Positions 1 through 9,787 of a stretch of 64,000 nucleotides of DNA are shown in pieces. Origin of the DNA: Paralithodes platypus (Eukaryota > Arthropoda > Malacostraca > Decapoda > Lithodidae); the NCBI GenBank assembly GCA_032716605.1, contig CM064505.1, forward strand, positions 48,681,762-48,745,761, given 5' to 3'. Position numbers and translations under genes: made by a program. The notes under the pieces are model-generated. The model was given only the letters and a program-made list of their open reading frames with translations. It was not told the DNA's origin and did no database searches. Position 1 is the first letter of the stretch. The number at the start of each line of letters is the position of its first letter.

Positions 1-1
1 A

Positions 2-1270
2 CCGTTAAGAAAGGTAGCTATGCCCCTTTTATACGGTCCAGATGATTCATGGGTACAAATGGTCCCAACTAAGCCAGAGGTAGCACAGCCCACTTTGTCA
101 GGGGAACTTCCGGTGCCACGAGAGTGGGTAATCCAAGGAAATAAATCTAGAAAGTTACGAGCTTTAGATATTTTGGGTAATGTACTTGATGTTAATATTA
201 AGGCCATTCCTAACTATTATCACCATGACTATTTTGTGTATACAGCTACACCTGCACTACCCCCTGCATCAGCTTCAAAACTGTTTTCTGACTGGACCAA
301 GCATGACGGTTTTAATGATATAAAAGCACTGTCAGCTCTCACTCCAGAATTAGATTTACAAACGGTCACAGACACAGCCGCTAATCCAGTTTTGAAGGTG
401 GGGCAGTTGGGTACAGGACCTTGAGTGGAATGGGAGGTAGAGGCTCAGAACTTTGCGACCACCTTCACCTCAAAATCTTCGCACCAAATTCCTCAGGACA
501 GCCATTCTTGGTTCTCTCTGCCAGTCTTTTCTGCCGGCGGAGTTCCATCTGCTTTGTTTGCATTTTTAGCTGCCCCCAAAATCAATCTATGCGAACTTAA
601 AGATCCTTTCACTACACCTTCCCCAGCTCACCTAGACCGGGAGTTTAGGCTACGGGGAAGGCGTATAGACTTTTTTCCCAATACATTGTTACGCACCAGG
701 TGGCGAAATCTATGCTAAGATCTACTCAGGCAATCGCGGACGCGGATGTCAGAAGATCAATTGAACTATCTCGACGTTTACTCCTTCAGACTTTTATTCA
801 GTCGTTGGGGGATATCCGTACAGCCTTGCTCGAGGCGGTGCGGGCGAGACAGGATCTTAGGATGTCCCTGGTGAGGAAACTTCCTGATAGAATTGCGAAC
901 CAGGTGGTCATGTCGCCGGTGCTAACTCCCTCTTTAATGTCCCCTGATGTGTGGAGAACTGTATTTAACATGGCTCAGGCCTTTAAGCACAGTCCCGCCC
1001 CTTCTAAGAAACCTGCTTTTAACTTTCCCAAACCCAAGCCAGTCGCAAAAGCTCAGCCGGGTGGGTCCAAGCCCTTTCTTCTACTTAAGTCCTCTTCCCC
1101 CCAAGGTCAGTACAGGTATAAACAAGGAAAGTTTGCAGGTCATAAAGGACGAAAGTATAACGACCGGGCCAGGGCCCGTCTTCCGCCAATGCCGGCCAGT
1201 CGGCTAAGCATCCACCACCACCACCACCACCATCAAAAAACTAAAGTCTCTCTCACTCCCAGGGCCGGTC
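2..1270 (+). pseudogene. DIRS Gag, 3' part, broken
   Basis: Gag packages the element RNA. The reading frame (frame 2) matches the inner Gag from the segment KVAMPLLYG onward. It has a TGA at 422-424 where the inner copy has TGG. A frameshift near 655-665 moves the reading to frame 1, and that frame is followed to about 1160. A further shift gives a string of histidines from a CAC run at 1211-1232. No zinc knuckle is visible in this part. It ends just before, or overlaps, the RT frame, as in the inner copy. Confidence 0.8.
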
Positions 1271-1279
1271 TCACGGCGG

Positions 1280-1715
1280 GTGGATCAGAGGGTAGTACAG
1301 CCGGCGAACCCTTGTCTGCTAACTGGGTCGTTCCGGACGTGTCACCGCGCATGGCCATTAAATACTTGGGCGAGGATGGTGGCACGCAAAGGCATCACCT
1401 GGCAGTGGCTCCGGCGACCTCGTTTACGTCAGCCGACAAAGGCAAATTTAGTTTCATTAGAGGTGGAGTCACTGATCCGAGAAATGATCGCCAAGAATGT
1501 CATCATCCCGGTTCCTCAACATTACCCAGTCTTTACGTCCAAACTATTTCTAGTGCCCAAAAGGGACAGTGTTCAGATGAGACCAGTCGTAGACCTGTCT
1601 TATCTGAACCTCCATATTCACAACGTGTCCTTCAGGATGCTGACAGTGAATCAAATCAGGCTAACACTTCCGCCGGGAGGATGGATGTGTTCTTTAGACC
1701 TGACAGACGCGTATT
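1280..1715 (+). pseudogene. DIRS reverse transcriptase, N-terminal half
   Basis: Frame 2 gives an open reading that matches the inner RT from before its first ATG up to the first catalytic aspartate block (DLTDAY). It includes the fingers segment VPKRDSVQMRPVVDLSYLN. The next residues are read from the left end of the inserted DIRS and are meaningless. The continuation, WHVSVNKRF and onward, lies at 13620. An ATG at 1280 opens the frame here; in the inner copy the corresponding codon is not ATG, so the native start is uncertain. Confidence 0.88.
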
Positions 1716-1928
1716 TATTAGTGGCCCCTCCATCATTGACGAACATGCCTATTACATAAGGCATCCTCTTCAAACACTAATCCGCCGTAGTTTTGAATCT
1801 ACCGCGCAGAGCATTTAAAAACTGAGGAGCCTTCATCATGAGTGCACGCGACCTCACTCATGGCTTCAGTCATTATGAATTGGGTTCTCACTACGAAAAA
1901 ACTTCGTAAAAAATAAAAACAAAAAGAA
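1716..1928 (+). repeat. DIRS-i left inverted terminal repeat, outer portion
   Basis: This is the reverse complement of the right repeat at about 13380-13556, through the segment near CTACGAAAAAACTTCG. It is cut at 1928 by an RTE LINE and continues at 5413. Confidence 0.88.
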
Positions 1929-4900
1929 ATACATACATACATACATACATAACATTTTAAGACTGAGTGTTCCACACATAAGTGCAGTTTCAGTCTCTTG
2001 TCCTAATGGCGGCGTTCCAGGCAACCCTGTTAAGGGCTGCTTCACTTGTCAAGTTCTTGGATTTGAGATCGGCGCGTATAGTCCGATCCCAGGTCTTCCT
2101 CGGTCCACCCCTTGGTGCAGCTCCCTCCACAATCACAGACCTGCATTTTGTCACCCAATTTTGTTCATCCATTCTCTCCACATGTCCATACCATCCCAGT
2201 CTACTTGTACGCATCACCTCGCTAATACTCTTTATACCTAAACGTCTCCTCAGCTCAACATTTGTTATTCTATCCTGTAGCCTGGCCCCACACATCCATC
2301 TCACCATTCTCATCTCATTACGCTCCATTCTGTTGACATCCTCTACTTTAACGGCCCATGTTTCTGAGGCATACGTCATTGCACTTCTAACACATGAGGC
2401 ATACACCTTTCCCTTCAGGGGGAGAGGCATTCTTTTCATGGTCAGGATTGGCATCAATTCTCTGAACTTCCCCCAGCCACACCTAATTCTAGCAACAGTG
2501 GCAGCCTCGGCCCCACCACCGGCAGAGATGGTATCTCCTAGGTAACAAAACTTGTTCACCAGCTCCAAAGACTCATTTCCAAAATTCACAGCCACAGGAT
2601 CATCACTTAACACAAGCTCGCCTTTGCACACTACGCACTCAAATTTCTCTATTTCTGACTTATCCTTCGGCAGGGGCCCCTTTATTCTACTACAGCGCTT
2701 ACTCCCATGGTGTACCCAACATTGACAGATGCTACATTGAATTGAGTTAACACCCACTCCCTTTCCACACACTGCACATGGGTATGCACCGCTCTTTTCC
2801 ACATTGCCTCGTCTCAAACTACAATGCATAACCTTGGTTTTGTTAATATTGACTCTTAAACCCTTGCTCGCCATGCCCTCTCTCCACTTTCTGAATTTGG
2901 CCTCAGCATCCTGCATACTGTCAGCTATTAGGACTAAATCGTCTGCATAAAACAGTTCCAACGGGAGTCCGCCTCTAAAAACTCTAGACAGCGCCTCCAA
3001 GACCATAATAAAGAGGAGGGGGCTTAACACTGAACCCTGATGGACTCCAACACGGACTGCGAATTCATCACTCAGTACACCTTTCACCCTCACCGAACTT
3101 CGCGAATCCTCATACATCTTCATTATCACACGCACCAGCCACTCTTCCACACCAAGTTTCCTCATAGCCCACTGTACAACATCTCTAGGTACCCTATCAA
3201 AGGCCTTCTCCAGGTCCACAAACACAAAGTAAAGATCCCTGCCTTTTAGTAGGTATCTTTCCTGTATCTGCCTGACTATGAAGATAGCATCGGTTGTACC
3301 ACGTCCTGGCATAAAACCAAACTGCATATCATCAATAGAGATGCTTTGCCTGATCAAACCCTCAAGGACTCTCTCACAGACCTTCATGATTTGGTCAAGC
3401 ATTTTCAGGCCCCTATAATTTCCTCTATCCAGCGCATCCCCTTTTCCTTTGTATATATTTACTATTACACTTTTGAGCCAATCCTCTGGGATTTTCTCAT
3501 CTTTAATAATGGTGTTTATCAACTCAGTGACTAAGTTTACACCAATCTCCCCTGAGGCTTTTATCATCTCAGCGACAATGTCGGAGCAACCTGGAGCTTT
3601 ACCGTCCTTCATTTTATTGATTGCGTCGCTCACTACAGCTGGTGCTATCAAAGGAGGGGGCCCAGATATTGGTTTTTCGATACTAAGCTGTTCCTTATCC
3701 CATTCAAACTCTACATTTAACAATCGTTCATAGTGTACCTTCCATGCTTCTCTGATTTCATTTTCTGCATACACAATCTTCCCATTATCATCTCTAACAC
3801 ACTGTTCACCTATAATATCCCTACTGTCATTTTTAACTCGCCTAGCTAGGTTGAAGATCCCATTGGGATTGTCAGTGTTACACACTTGTTCGAGGACCAG
3901 GTCCTTAATGCGATTTTTAGCATTGTAAATAACTCTTTTGGCAGTTCGTTTAGCTGCCTGGTATTCCTCCCTGCTGCCTCCTTTCTTCCATGCTTTGAAG
4001 CATCTCCTTTTCTCTTTCACAGCATGTTCTACCTCATCGTTCCACCACCAAGAGGTCTTATTCCTGGGGTGACCCTTTGTTTTCCCACAGACTTTGTCAG
4101 TGGCAGCGATAAGGCTATGCTTAAGAAAGTTCCATTGGCTATTTACATCGTTAGGCCTAGCTTCCTTATTTCTATTCATTTCCTCCAGTTAATTATGAAA
4201 CCTATCCCTAACTTCCTTGTCCTTCAGCAGCCACACTTTCCTTTTGGGTATGTAAACCTTCTTGCGCTTAGGATCTCTGTATAAGCTCATGTCGCACACA
4301 AGTAGCTTATGCTGGGGGATACATTCTTCGCTCGGGATGACCTTTACATCTCGAACTAGTTTCCAGTCTTTCCTGTTAACCAAGAAGTAATCTATCTGGC
4401 TACTGGAGACCCCAGAGTTATATGTGATCAGGTGGCTCTGTCTTTTCTTGAACTTTGTGTTACACACAACCATGTTGAGTGCAACGCAGGACTCCAATAT
4501 ATATTCGCCTTCTAGATTTCTCCTTCCGTAACCAATTCCTCCATGTACCCCCTCGTATCCATCTGCAGATGCTCCCACGTGACCATTGAGGTCCCCCCCC
4601 ACGATAGTTATTTCGTTCTCCGAGAGGCCTGAAATGACACTGACGGTGTCATTCCAGAAGTCCTCTTTTATCTCTTTCTGTAAACCAGCCTGTGGGGCAT
4701 ATGCAGATATCACATTCAGAATTCTTTCACCAACTTTCAACTTCAAAACAATCAGCCTTTCACTAACTCTCGTAATCTGAAGCACACTTTCCGCCAGCTC
4801 TTCAGCCACCAGAACACCCACTCCTCCTTTCGCTTTATCAGTCTCCACACCCATCCAGTATATCCTATATCTTTTCCTCCTTCCGACAATCCACTGTACC

Positions 4901-5412
4901 CCATGCCTCTTCCAGAGTGTTTCCTGGGTACAGCAGATGTCCACTCGCCTCCTCTCACACATCTCAACCACTTCATTCGCACGCAGATTCAAACTACCAA
5001 CATTCACACTAGCAAGTCTGAGTTTGTGGGGGGCATTTGTCATTGTCCTGTGCGGTTTTGTTTCATCGGACTTACGTTTATTTTCTTTGATTTTAGTCAT
5101 AGTTAGGTAGGTTTGGCTGGCAGATGAGCATCAACCCCCCCCAGAACTCCGGCTCCAGTCTACCCCGGGACCATTCCCAGCACCATCCCCCAAGTGATTA
5201 CAAGGGGGTAGGATCCAGTGGCCTCGGTACGCCCCACCAGAACCAGCCGCAGGGACGCACCCCGTGCGCGTACACGGCACTACGACTGGCCTGATATTTT
5301 TCGCCAAATGACAGGGCAGCCTCCTGGAGCGCTACCACCAGGTTCGGGCCCCTATACTATTGGGCGGAAAGTGCCAGTCCGGGGAAACACTACGTACTGT
5401 ACCCTCTGGATC
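1929..5412 (-). mobile_element. RTE-like LINE copy A
   Basis: A non-LTR retrotransposon on the minus strand. The 3' end at the left carries a short TATG-type tail (ACATACATACAT at about 1929-1950). The body encodes endonuclease and RT, and a roughly 310-base 5' region (5101-5412) shows no convincing ORF. It sits in the left inverted repeat of DIRS-i. Comparison with the right repeat shows about four target bases missing and no clear duplication. Copies B and C of the same family occur at 21469-39105 and 36866-38122. Confidence 0.85.
1990..5100 (-). pseudogene. RTE-like endonuclease-reverse transcriptase, one in-frame stop
   Basis: The N-terminal 303 residues form an APE-type endonuclease, with QETLW, GGDLNGHVG and a C-terminal PQHKLLVCDM block. 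After an in-frame TAA (4189-4191) the same frame continues as 729 residues of RT. That part has FGFMPGRGTTDA, DLEKAFDRVPRD, VHQGSVLSPLLF and the catalytic FYADDLVLI. A Cys-rich PHD-like insert (PCAVCGKG...CSICQCWVHHG...CVVC) lies at about residues 465-520 of the RT part. The endonuclease signature and the RT spacing fit the RTE group, which normally makes one long protein. The paralogue at 38123-39105 has GAA where this copy has the stop, so the stop is a mutation. Confidence 0.87.
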
Positions 5413-5510
5413 CAGAATAACTATCCAATAAGCTTTCCATCATATCGTGGATGTACTTGTGTGGATTTCTGACCAGACGCTGATTCAGGCGTCATTCTTC
5501 CTTCTCTGCT
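5413..5510 (+). repeat. DIRS-i left inverted terminal repeat, inner portion
   Basis: Complementary to 13264-13360 of the right repeat, ending at the shared segment GTCATTCTTCCTTC. It resumes the left repeat on the far side of the RTE insertion. Confidence 0.88.
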
Positions 5511-7060
5511 CTGCGCTCAGCCCGCCCGGACGTGCCTCCCCACGCTCCGCTGGTTCCGCATTCGTTGCGTCCCTAGTGAGTTTTTTCTCATTTGTTTACT
5601 CCAGGATGTATCGAGTAAGGTTAGGATAGGCGTAGCATGAGTGTCCTGGGCTGGTTGCCCGCAGTGCAGTGTATTTTGGGTCGAGTGTATGGGGCATCTA
5701 TTTCGGATGTACCCTCGTGGTCCCGTTGTGGACATGTGAACTTTTTCACAGTTGAGTTAGTTTGTGATGCAGGCGGCTTTCACTACGCGTTAATTATTGC
5801 TGCCTTTTATCTTTCTGATGAGGTAAGCTTTGTTTTCTGACGTTCCCAGCGTATTTTTCTTCACTTAGTGAAGTTTTTTCTGGGTCCCGAGTCAGTCTTC
5901 CCTGGGTTGGCTATAATTGTTTCCTGGTTTAGTTGTGTATTGGCTAATTCCACGGATTATGGTGTGACCTTGGGTTAGTCGTGCGTGGCTCTCCTCGTGT
6001 CTCTTGTTGTTCAGATGGTGTCTGTTCAGGGTGGGTTTCCTTCCGGCGGGTTTTTTCTCGGTTTCACCATGAAAAAATCCTGGCCGAGAGCAGTGTTGGG
6101 CCACACGTGGTTGTTAACACTGGCTTGTATCCCCGGCGTGGGGGGGTGTCTGTGGCTCTCCAGGACTGCGTCTCTGTGGGTGCCTGGTTTCAGGCCTCCT
6201 TTGATTCCCGGCGGGATGGCTGTACCCATCCATATAAAACGGCGTTCTTGTGGACATACGTTTTGGGAGTTTTTCTACCTGGTTTTACGACAACCACATG
6301 AAAAACCTAGCTGTTGTTTAGGCTTTCCTCCCCGGCGATCTTTTACAAAGAAGTGGGGACAGGAACTTATGGGGTTAACTTTTAAACTTCTCACCCGGCG
6401 GGTGCACCTGGGTAAGGTGGGATGAACGACTTATGTCTTTCAGTTAGTTAACCAATCCATTTTAGTGATACTCTGTGTATCGCTGCCTTTACTCTTACGG
6501 CGATTGAAGGTTCAATTAGGTTAAATATCGATTCTCACACCCGGCGGGTGCTCCTAGGTGGAGGAACTAAGGAATTTACAAAATTCAATTTAACCTCTTA
6601 ATTTAGTGATACAATTAGGTATCGCCGCCTTCTAACTTACGGCGATCTTTTGTGACAATTCGTTAAACATCAGATCTCGTATCATCCTGCCCTGGGCTAT
6701 TCTACTAAAATAATTCAAGGGCCGGCGTCTTTATGGGGGGTTGCTTTGTTACAAAATTGAATCTTGAGACAGTCACCTCCTCCAAGAGACTATAAGTGCC
6801 ATGCTGGACCATTATATCAGAGGGTATTCTTCACTTTCTTTAGCAAAAGATTTGTTTAGACTTTTTACACCCCGCCGCGTAGCGAGATGTGTTAGTTGTG
6901 TCTTTGCATCTCGTTACCCGGCGGGTTATTAACACTTGTGTGCGAACATGTTGGATTAACCTAATGAGCATTAATTCCTGGAAATTTTCTTTTTTTCCAG
7001 AGCTGAGCTCCGGCGGACCAATACAGACCCGGCGGTAGTTTTCACCCACCAGTCTCTGTC
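5511..7060 (+). other. DIRS-i leader region with repeated CCGGCG motifs
   Basis: About 1.5 kb between the left repeat and Gag with no convincing gene. The hexamer CCGGCG appears about ten times between 6043 and 7034 (for example 6043, 6133, 6208, 6332, 6395, 6541, 6722, 6918, 7010, 7029). Two of these lie in the near-palindrome CACCCGGCGGGTG. A degenerate unit of about 140 bases, containing this near-palindrome and a second block ending ACGGCGAT, occurs twice (about 6380-6520 and 6525-6655). Promoter and packaging signals would be expected here but I cannot point to them. Confidence 0.6.
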
Positions 7061-7402
7061 ATGGCTACCGTGGCCCCAGTTTTTGCCCTGTGCATTACCC
7101 CTACTTGTGCTGGTATCCCTATTTTTGCACACACCCTTTGCATAAGGTGTGTTAAATGTCTAGACCGTTCAAGGGGTCTCTGGGTTATGCATAATTGTTC
7201 CTTTTGCTCCCAATTAGCTGTTAAAGTCCTTTGTGAGAATGATAAGACCGCGGCGGTAGCGTTGAGAGAGGTTCGACAACAGATGTCGGCCTACACTACC
7301 ATTGTCGCGCATAAGTCACTTCAATGTGACAACGTCCCACTTTGGGATAGATTGCTGTCAGAACACCCTCCCCCTAAACGTTCCTCTAGTCACGAGTATT
7401 AA
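7061..7402 (+). pseudogene. DIRS-i Gag, Cys-rich N-terminal part
   Basis: A 113-residue frame opens with MATVAPVFAL and contains a paired-cysteine block (CIRCVKCL followed by HNCSFCSQL) like the N-terminal cysteine motifs often seen in DIRS Gag proteins. It runs out of frame at about 7375-7402. The long Gag frame continues in the next frame from the same place, so the two parts look like one gene joined by a one-base shift. The shift could be a mutation or, less likely, a programmed frameshift. ATG 7061 is preferred as start because the cysteine block lies downstream of it. Confidence 0.65.
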
Positions 7403-9686
7403 GCCGACGGAGACTAGTCAGGGTTCTGTATCGTCTGCGACTACACCTAAACGCCCGAGAGAGCCTACACCCCCGGCATCCGCCTCCTCGTCGCGGGCGA
7501 GATCTAGGTCAAGGTCACCTCTCAGACACCAGTCATCTAGTCGTGCCTCTTCACCGGCGAGTAAGAAGAGTAAGACGGAAGGTTCCACCAGTGGTCACGG
7601 CGGAGATTCCTCCAGATCTAAGACTAGTTCGCGGTCACACCGCAGCCATAAATCCTCCAAAAAGGATTCACATCGGAAGTCCTCTCGACATTCCCCAAAG
7701 TCTAGTGCATCTCATCGTACCTCTACACCTGACAGAGTTTGTGTTACGGCCTCAGAGTCCAGTGCAGCGCCTGTCCCTAAAGAGGATTTGCCAATTAATA
7801 TTTTAACCCTGGAAATGGAAAGTTCAGGAGGTTCAATAATTGAGAATGTTTCAGACTCTCAAGAGAGCGTAGGCCAGGGCCTCGGTGTTTGGCGGTTTGC
7901 TCAACCAGGGTCTGACCACCCACGTCCGACTCATACGAGTCACACAGTAGCCGACGTCCACAGGGACGCGGCGATCCCATCCTCTATCCCAGACTTATCT
8001 TGGAAACAAGGTACCCCTGCCTCGGCGGGGTCTTCTCAGGAGGATCGGGAGGAAAAAGACGAAGTTTCAATAATTTCGGATATGGAAGGACAAGGGTCAG
8101 GCTCAGGCTTGGACGCCGCACGGGATAATAATGATTCACCTGTAAGTTCTTCATCAAACCAGTTTGTTACAGCACAAGAAATTGATGGGTTGCTTACTCA
8201 TACTTTATCTAAATTTTTTGGTCAACAACAGGAAAACCCCACAATGGACTTGGGGGCTCCCTCGACAAGTTCTACGGTACGGCCTCTGATGACGTCAATT
8301 GATTTATCTAAGATTCCTAACCCTCCTACTCTGTCACCTGCAAGGAGCACTAAGCCTGCTACGGCGGCATTGACAACTTCAAATGTCAGGGTCATAACGG
8401 ATGTCAATCCACCCCCTCTAGACAAAGCGCCTCTTAGAAAGGTAGCTATGCCCCTGCTTTATGGGCACGACGAGTCATGGGTTCTTTTGAACCCCTCTAA
8501 ACCAGAGCTTGCCCAACCTACCTTGTCAGGGGAACTCCCGGTACCGCGTGAGTGGTTTATCCAGGGCAACAAGTCAAAGAAATTAAGGGCCATGGATGCC
8601 TTGGGTAATGTTCTGGACGTAAACATCAAGGCTATACCTAGTTATTATCACCAGGATTATTTTGTGTATGCTTCTAAGCCTGCTTTAAAACTATTTTCAG
8701 ACTGGTCTAAGCTGGATGGGTTTAATGATATTAAGACTCTGTCAGCTCTTACTCCTGAACTAGATTTACAGACCGTCACAGACGACGCAGCTAATCCAGT
8801 TTTGAAGGTGGGACAGTTGGGTCCAGGACCTTGGGTGGATTGGGAGGTAGAGGCTCAAAACTTTGCAACCACTTTCACTTCTAAATCTTCCCACCAGATC
8901 CCTCTAGATACACATTCATGGTTCTCCATGCCGGTGGGTTCTGCCGGCGGAGTCCCGTCAGCTTTGTTTGCATTCCTAGCTGCCCCTAAGATTAATCTTT
9001 GTGAACTGAAGGACCCGTTCACTACCCCTACCCCTACTCACCTAGACAGAGAATTTAGGCTACGGGGAAAAGCTTTTCGCCTGTTTTCACAGTACATAGT
9101 ATCTCAGCAGGTGGCTAAGTCTTTACTACGGTCCACTCAGGCAATCGCAGACGCGGATGCTCGAAGATCGGTTGAGTTATCCCGGCGACTGATTCTTCAG
9201 TCGTCAATCCAATCCTTAGGTGACATACGCACCGCCTTGCTTGAGGCGGTGCGAGCACGACAAGATCTTAGGATGTCGTTAGTTCGCAAGCTACCTGATC
9301 GCATTGCTAACCAGGTGGTGATGTCACCAGTACTTACTCCATCTTTAATGTCCCCTGAAGTATGGCGAACGGTGTTCAATATGGCACAGGCCGTTAAGCA
9401 CAGTCCCACCCCTTCTAAGAAACCTGCATTTAACTTCCCCAAACCCAGGCCTACTACTAAAGCTCAGCCAGGGGGATCTAAACCTTTTCTTCCGCCTAAG
9501 TCCTCCCACTCCCCCCAGGGTCAGTACAGGCATAGACAGAGTAGGTTTTCAGGTCAGAGAGGACGCGGCCAAAATAAACCAGGTCAGGGCCAGTCTTCGG
9601 CCAACACCAGCCAGCCGGCGAAGCGGCCAGCACCAACCCCACCATCAAAAAACCAAAGTCTCTCTCACTCCCGGCGCCTACCTTAA
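7302..9686 (+). CDS. DIRS-i Gag, main open frame
   Basis: An open frame of 794 codons whose first 30 or so residues are probably out of frame; authentic sequence seems to begin near 7390. An arginine-serine-rich segment (about 7480-7720, SRARSRSRSPLRH) comes first. An acidic region follows, and then the conserved block KVAMPLLYG to VRKLPDRIANQVVMS, which is shared with the outer copy. The C-terminal tail is basic and proline-rich. The frame ends at TAA 9684-9686 and overlaps the open RT frame. Gag is assigned by position and by similarity to the outer copy; no retroviral-type zinc knuckle is visible. Confidence 0.75.
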   Translation: MSRISHFNVTTSHFGIDCCQNTLPLNVPLVTSIKPTETSQGSVSSATTPKRPREPTPPASASSSRARSRSRSPLRHQSSSRASSPASKKSKTEGSTSGHGGDSSRSKTSSRSHRSHKSSKKDSHRKSSRHSPKSSASHRTSTPDRVCVTASESSAAPVPKEDLPINILTLEMESSGGSIIENVSDSQESVGQGLGVWRFAQPGSDHPRPTHTSHTVADVHRDAAIPSSIPDLSWKQGTPASAGSSQEDREEKDEVSIISDMEGQGSGSGLDAARDNNDSPVSSSSNQFVTAQEIDGLLTHTLSKFFGQQQENPTMDLGAPSTSSTVRPLMTSIDLSKIPNPPTLSPARSTKPATAALTTSNVRVITDVNPPPLDKAPLRKVAMPLLYGHDESWVLLNPSKPELAQPTLSGELPVPREWFIQGNKSKKLRAMDALGNVLDVNIKAIPSYYHQDYFVYASKPALKLFSDWSKLDGFNDIKTLSALTPELDLQTVTDDAANPVLKVGQLGPGPWVDWEVEAQNFATTFTSKSSHQIPLDTHSWFSMPVGSAGGVPSALFAFLAAPKINLCELKDPFTTPTPTHLDREFRLRGKAFRLFSQYIVSQQVAKSLLRSTQAIADADARRSVELSRRLILQSSIQSLGDIRTALLEAVRARQDLRMSLVRKLPDRIANQVVMSPVLTPSLMSPEVWRTVFNMAQAVKHSPTPSKKPAFNFPKPRPTTKAQPGGSKPFLPPKSSHSPQGQYRHRQSRFSGQRGRGQNKPGQGQSSANTSQPAKRPAPTPPSKNQSLSHSRRLP

Positions 9687-9787
9687 GGCCGGAGGAACCG
9701 AGGGTAGTACAGCCGGCGAACCCTTGTCTGCTAACTGGGTCGTTCCGAACGTGTCACCAAGCATGGCCGTTAAACACTTGGGCACGG

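Larger units (their letters stand above)
1..1715 (+). mobile_element. Outer DIRS retrotransposon, left part (DIRS-o)
   Basis: This stretch is collinear with 8430-10128 of the inner DIRS copy: the 3' half of Gag followed by the 5' half of RT. Homology stops at ATT 1713-1715, inside the codons for the RT motif DLTDAYWH, and the same reading resumes at 13620. The element is therefore one older copy split by a younger relative. Its own left terminus lies outside the window. It carries several inactivating changes. Confidence 0.9.

Noticed and set aside
1211..1232. Run of histidine codons resembling an affinity tag
   Set aside because: It is a CAC/CCA microsatellite read in a shifted Gag frame; the inner copy has ordinary proline-rich Gag text there.
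2640..2800. PHD-finger host gene
   Set aside because: The cysteine block lies within an RTE-like RT protein in all three copies.
7480..7720. Host SR splicing-factor gene
   Set aside because: The RS-rich stretch is part of a continuous DIRS Gag frame.
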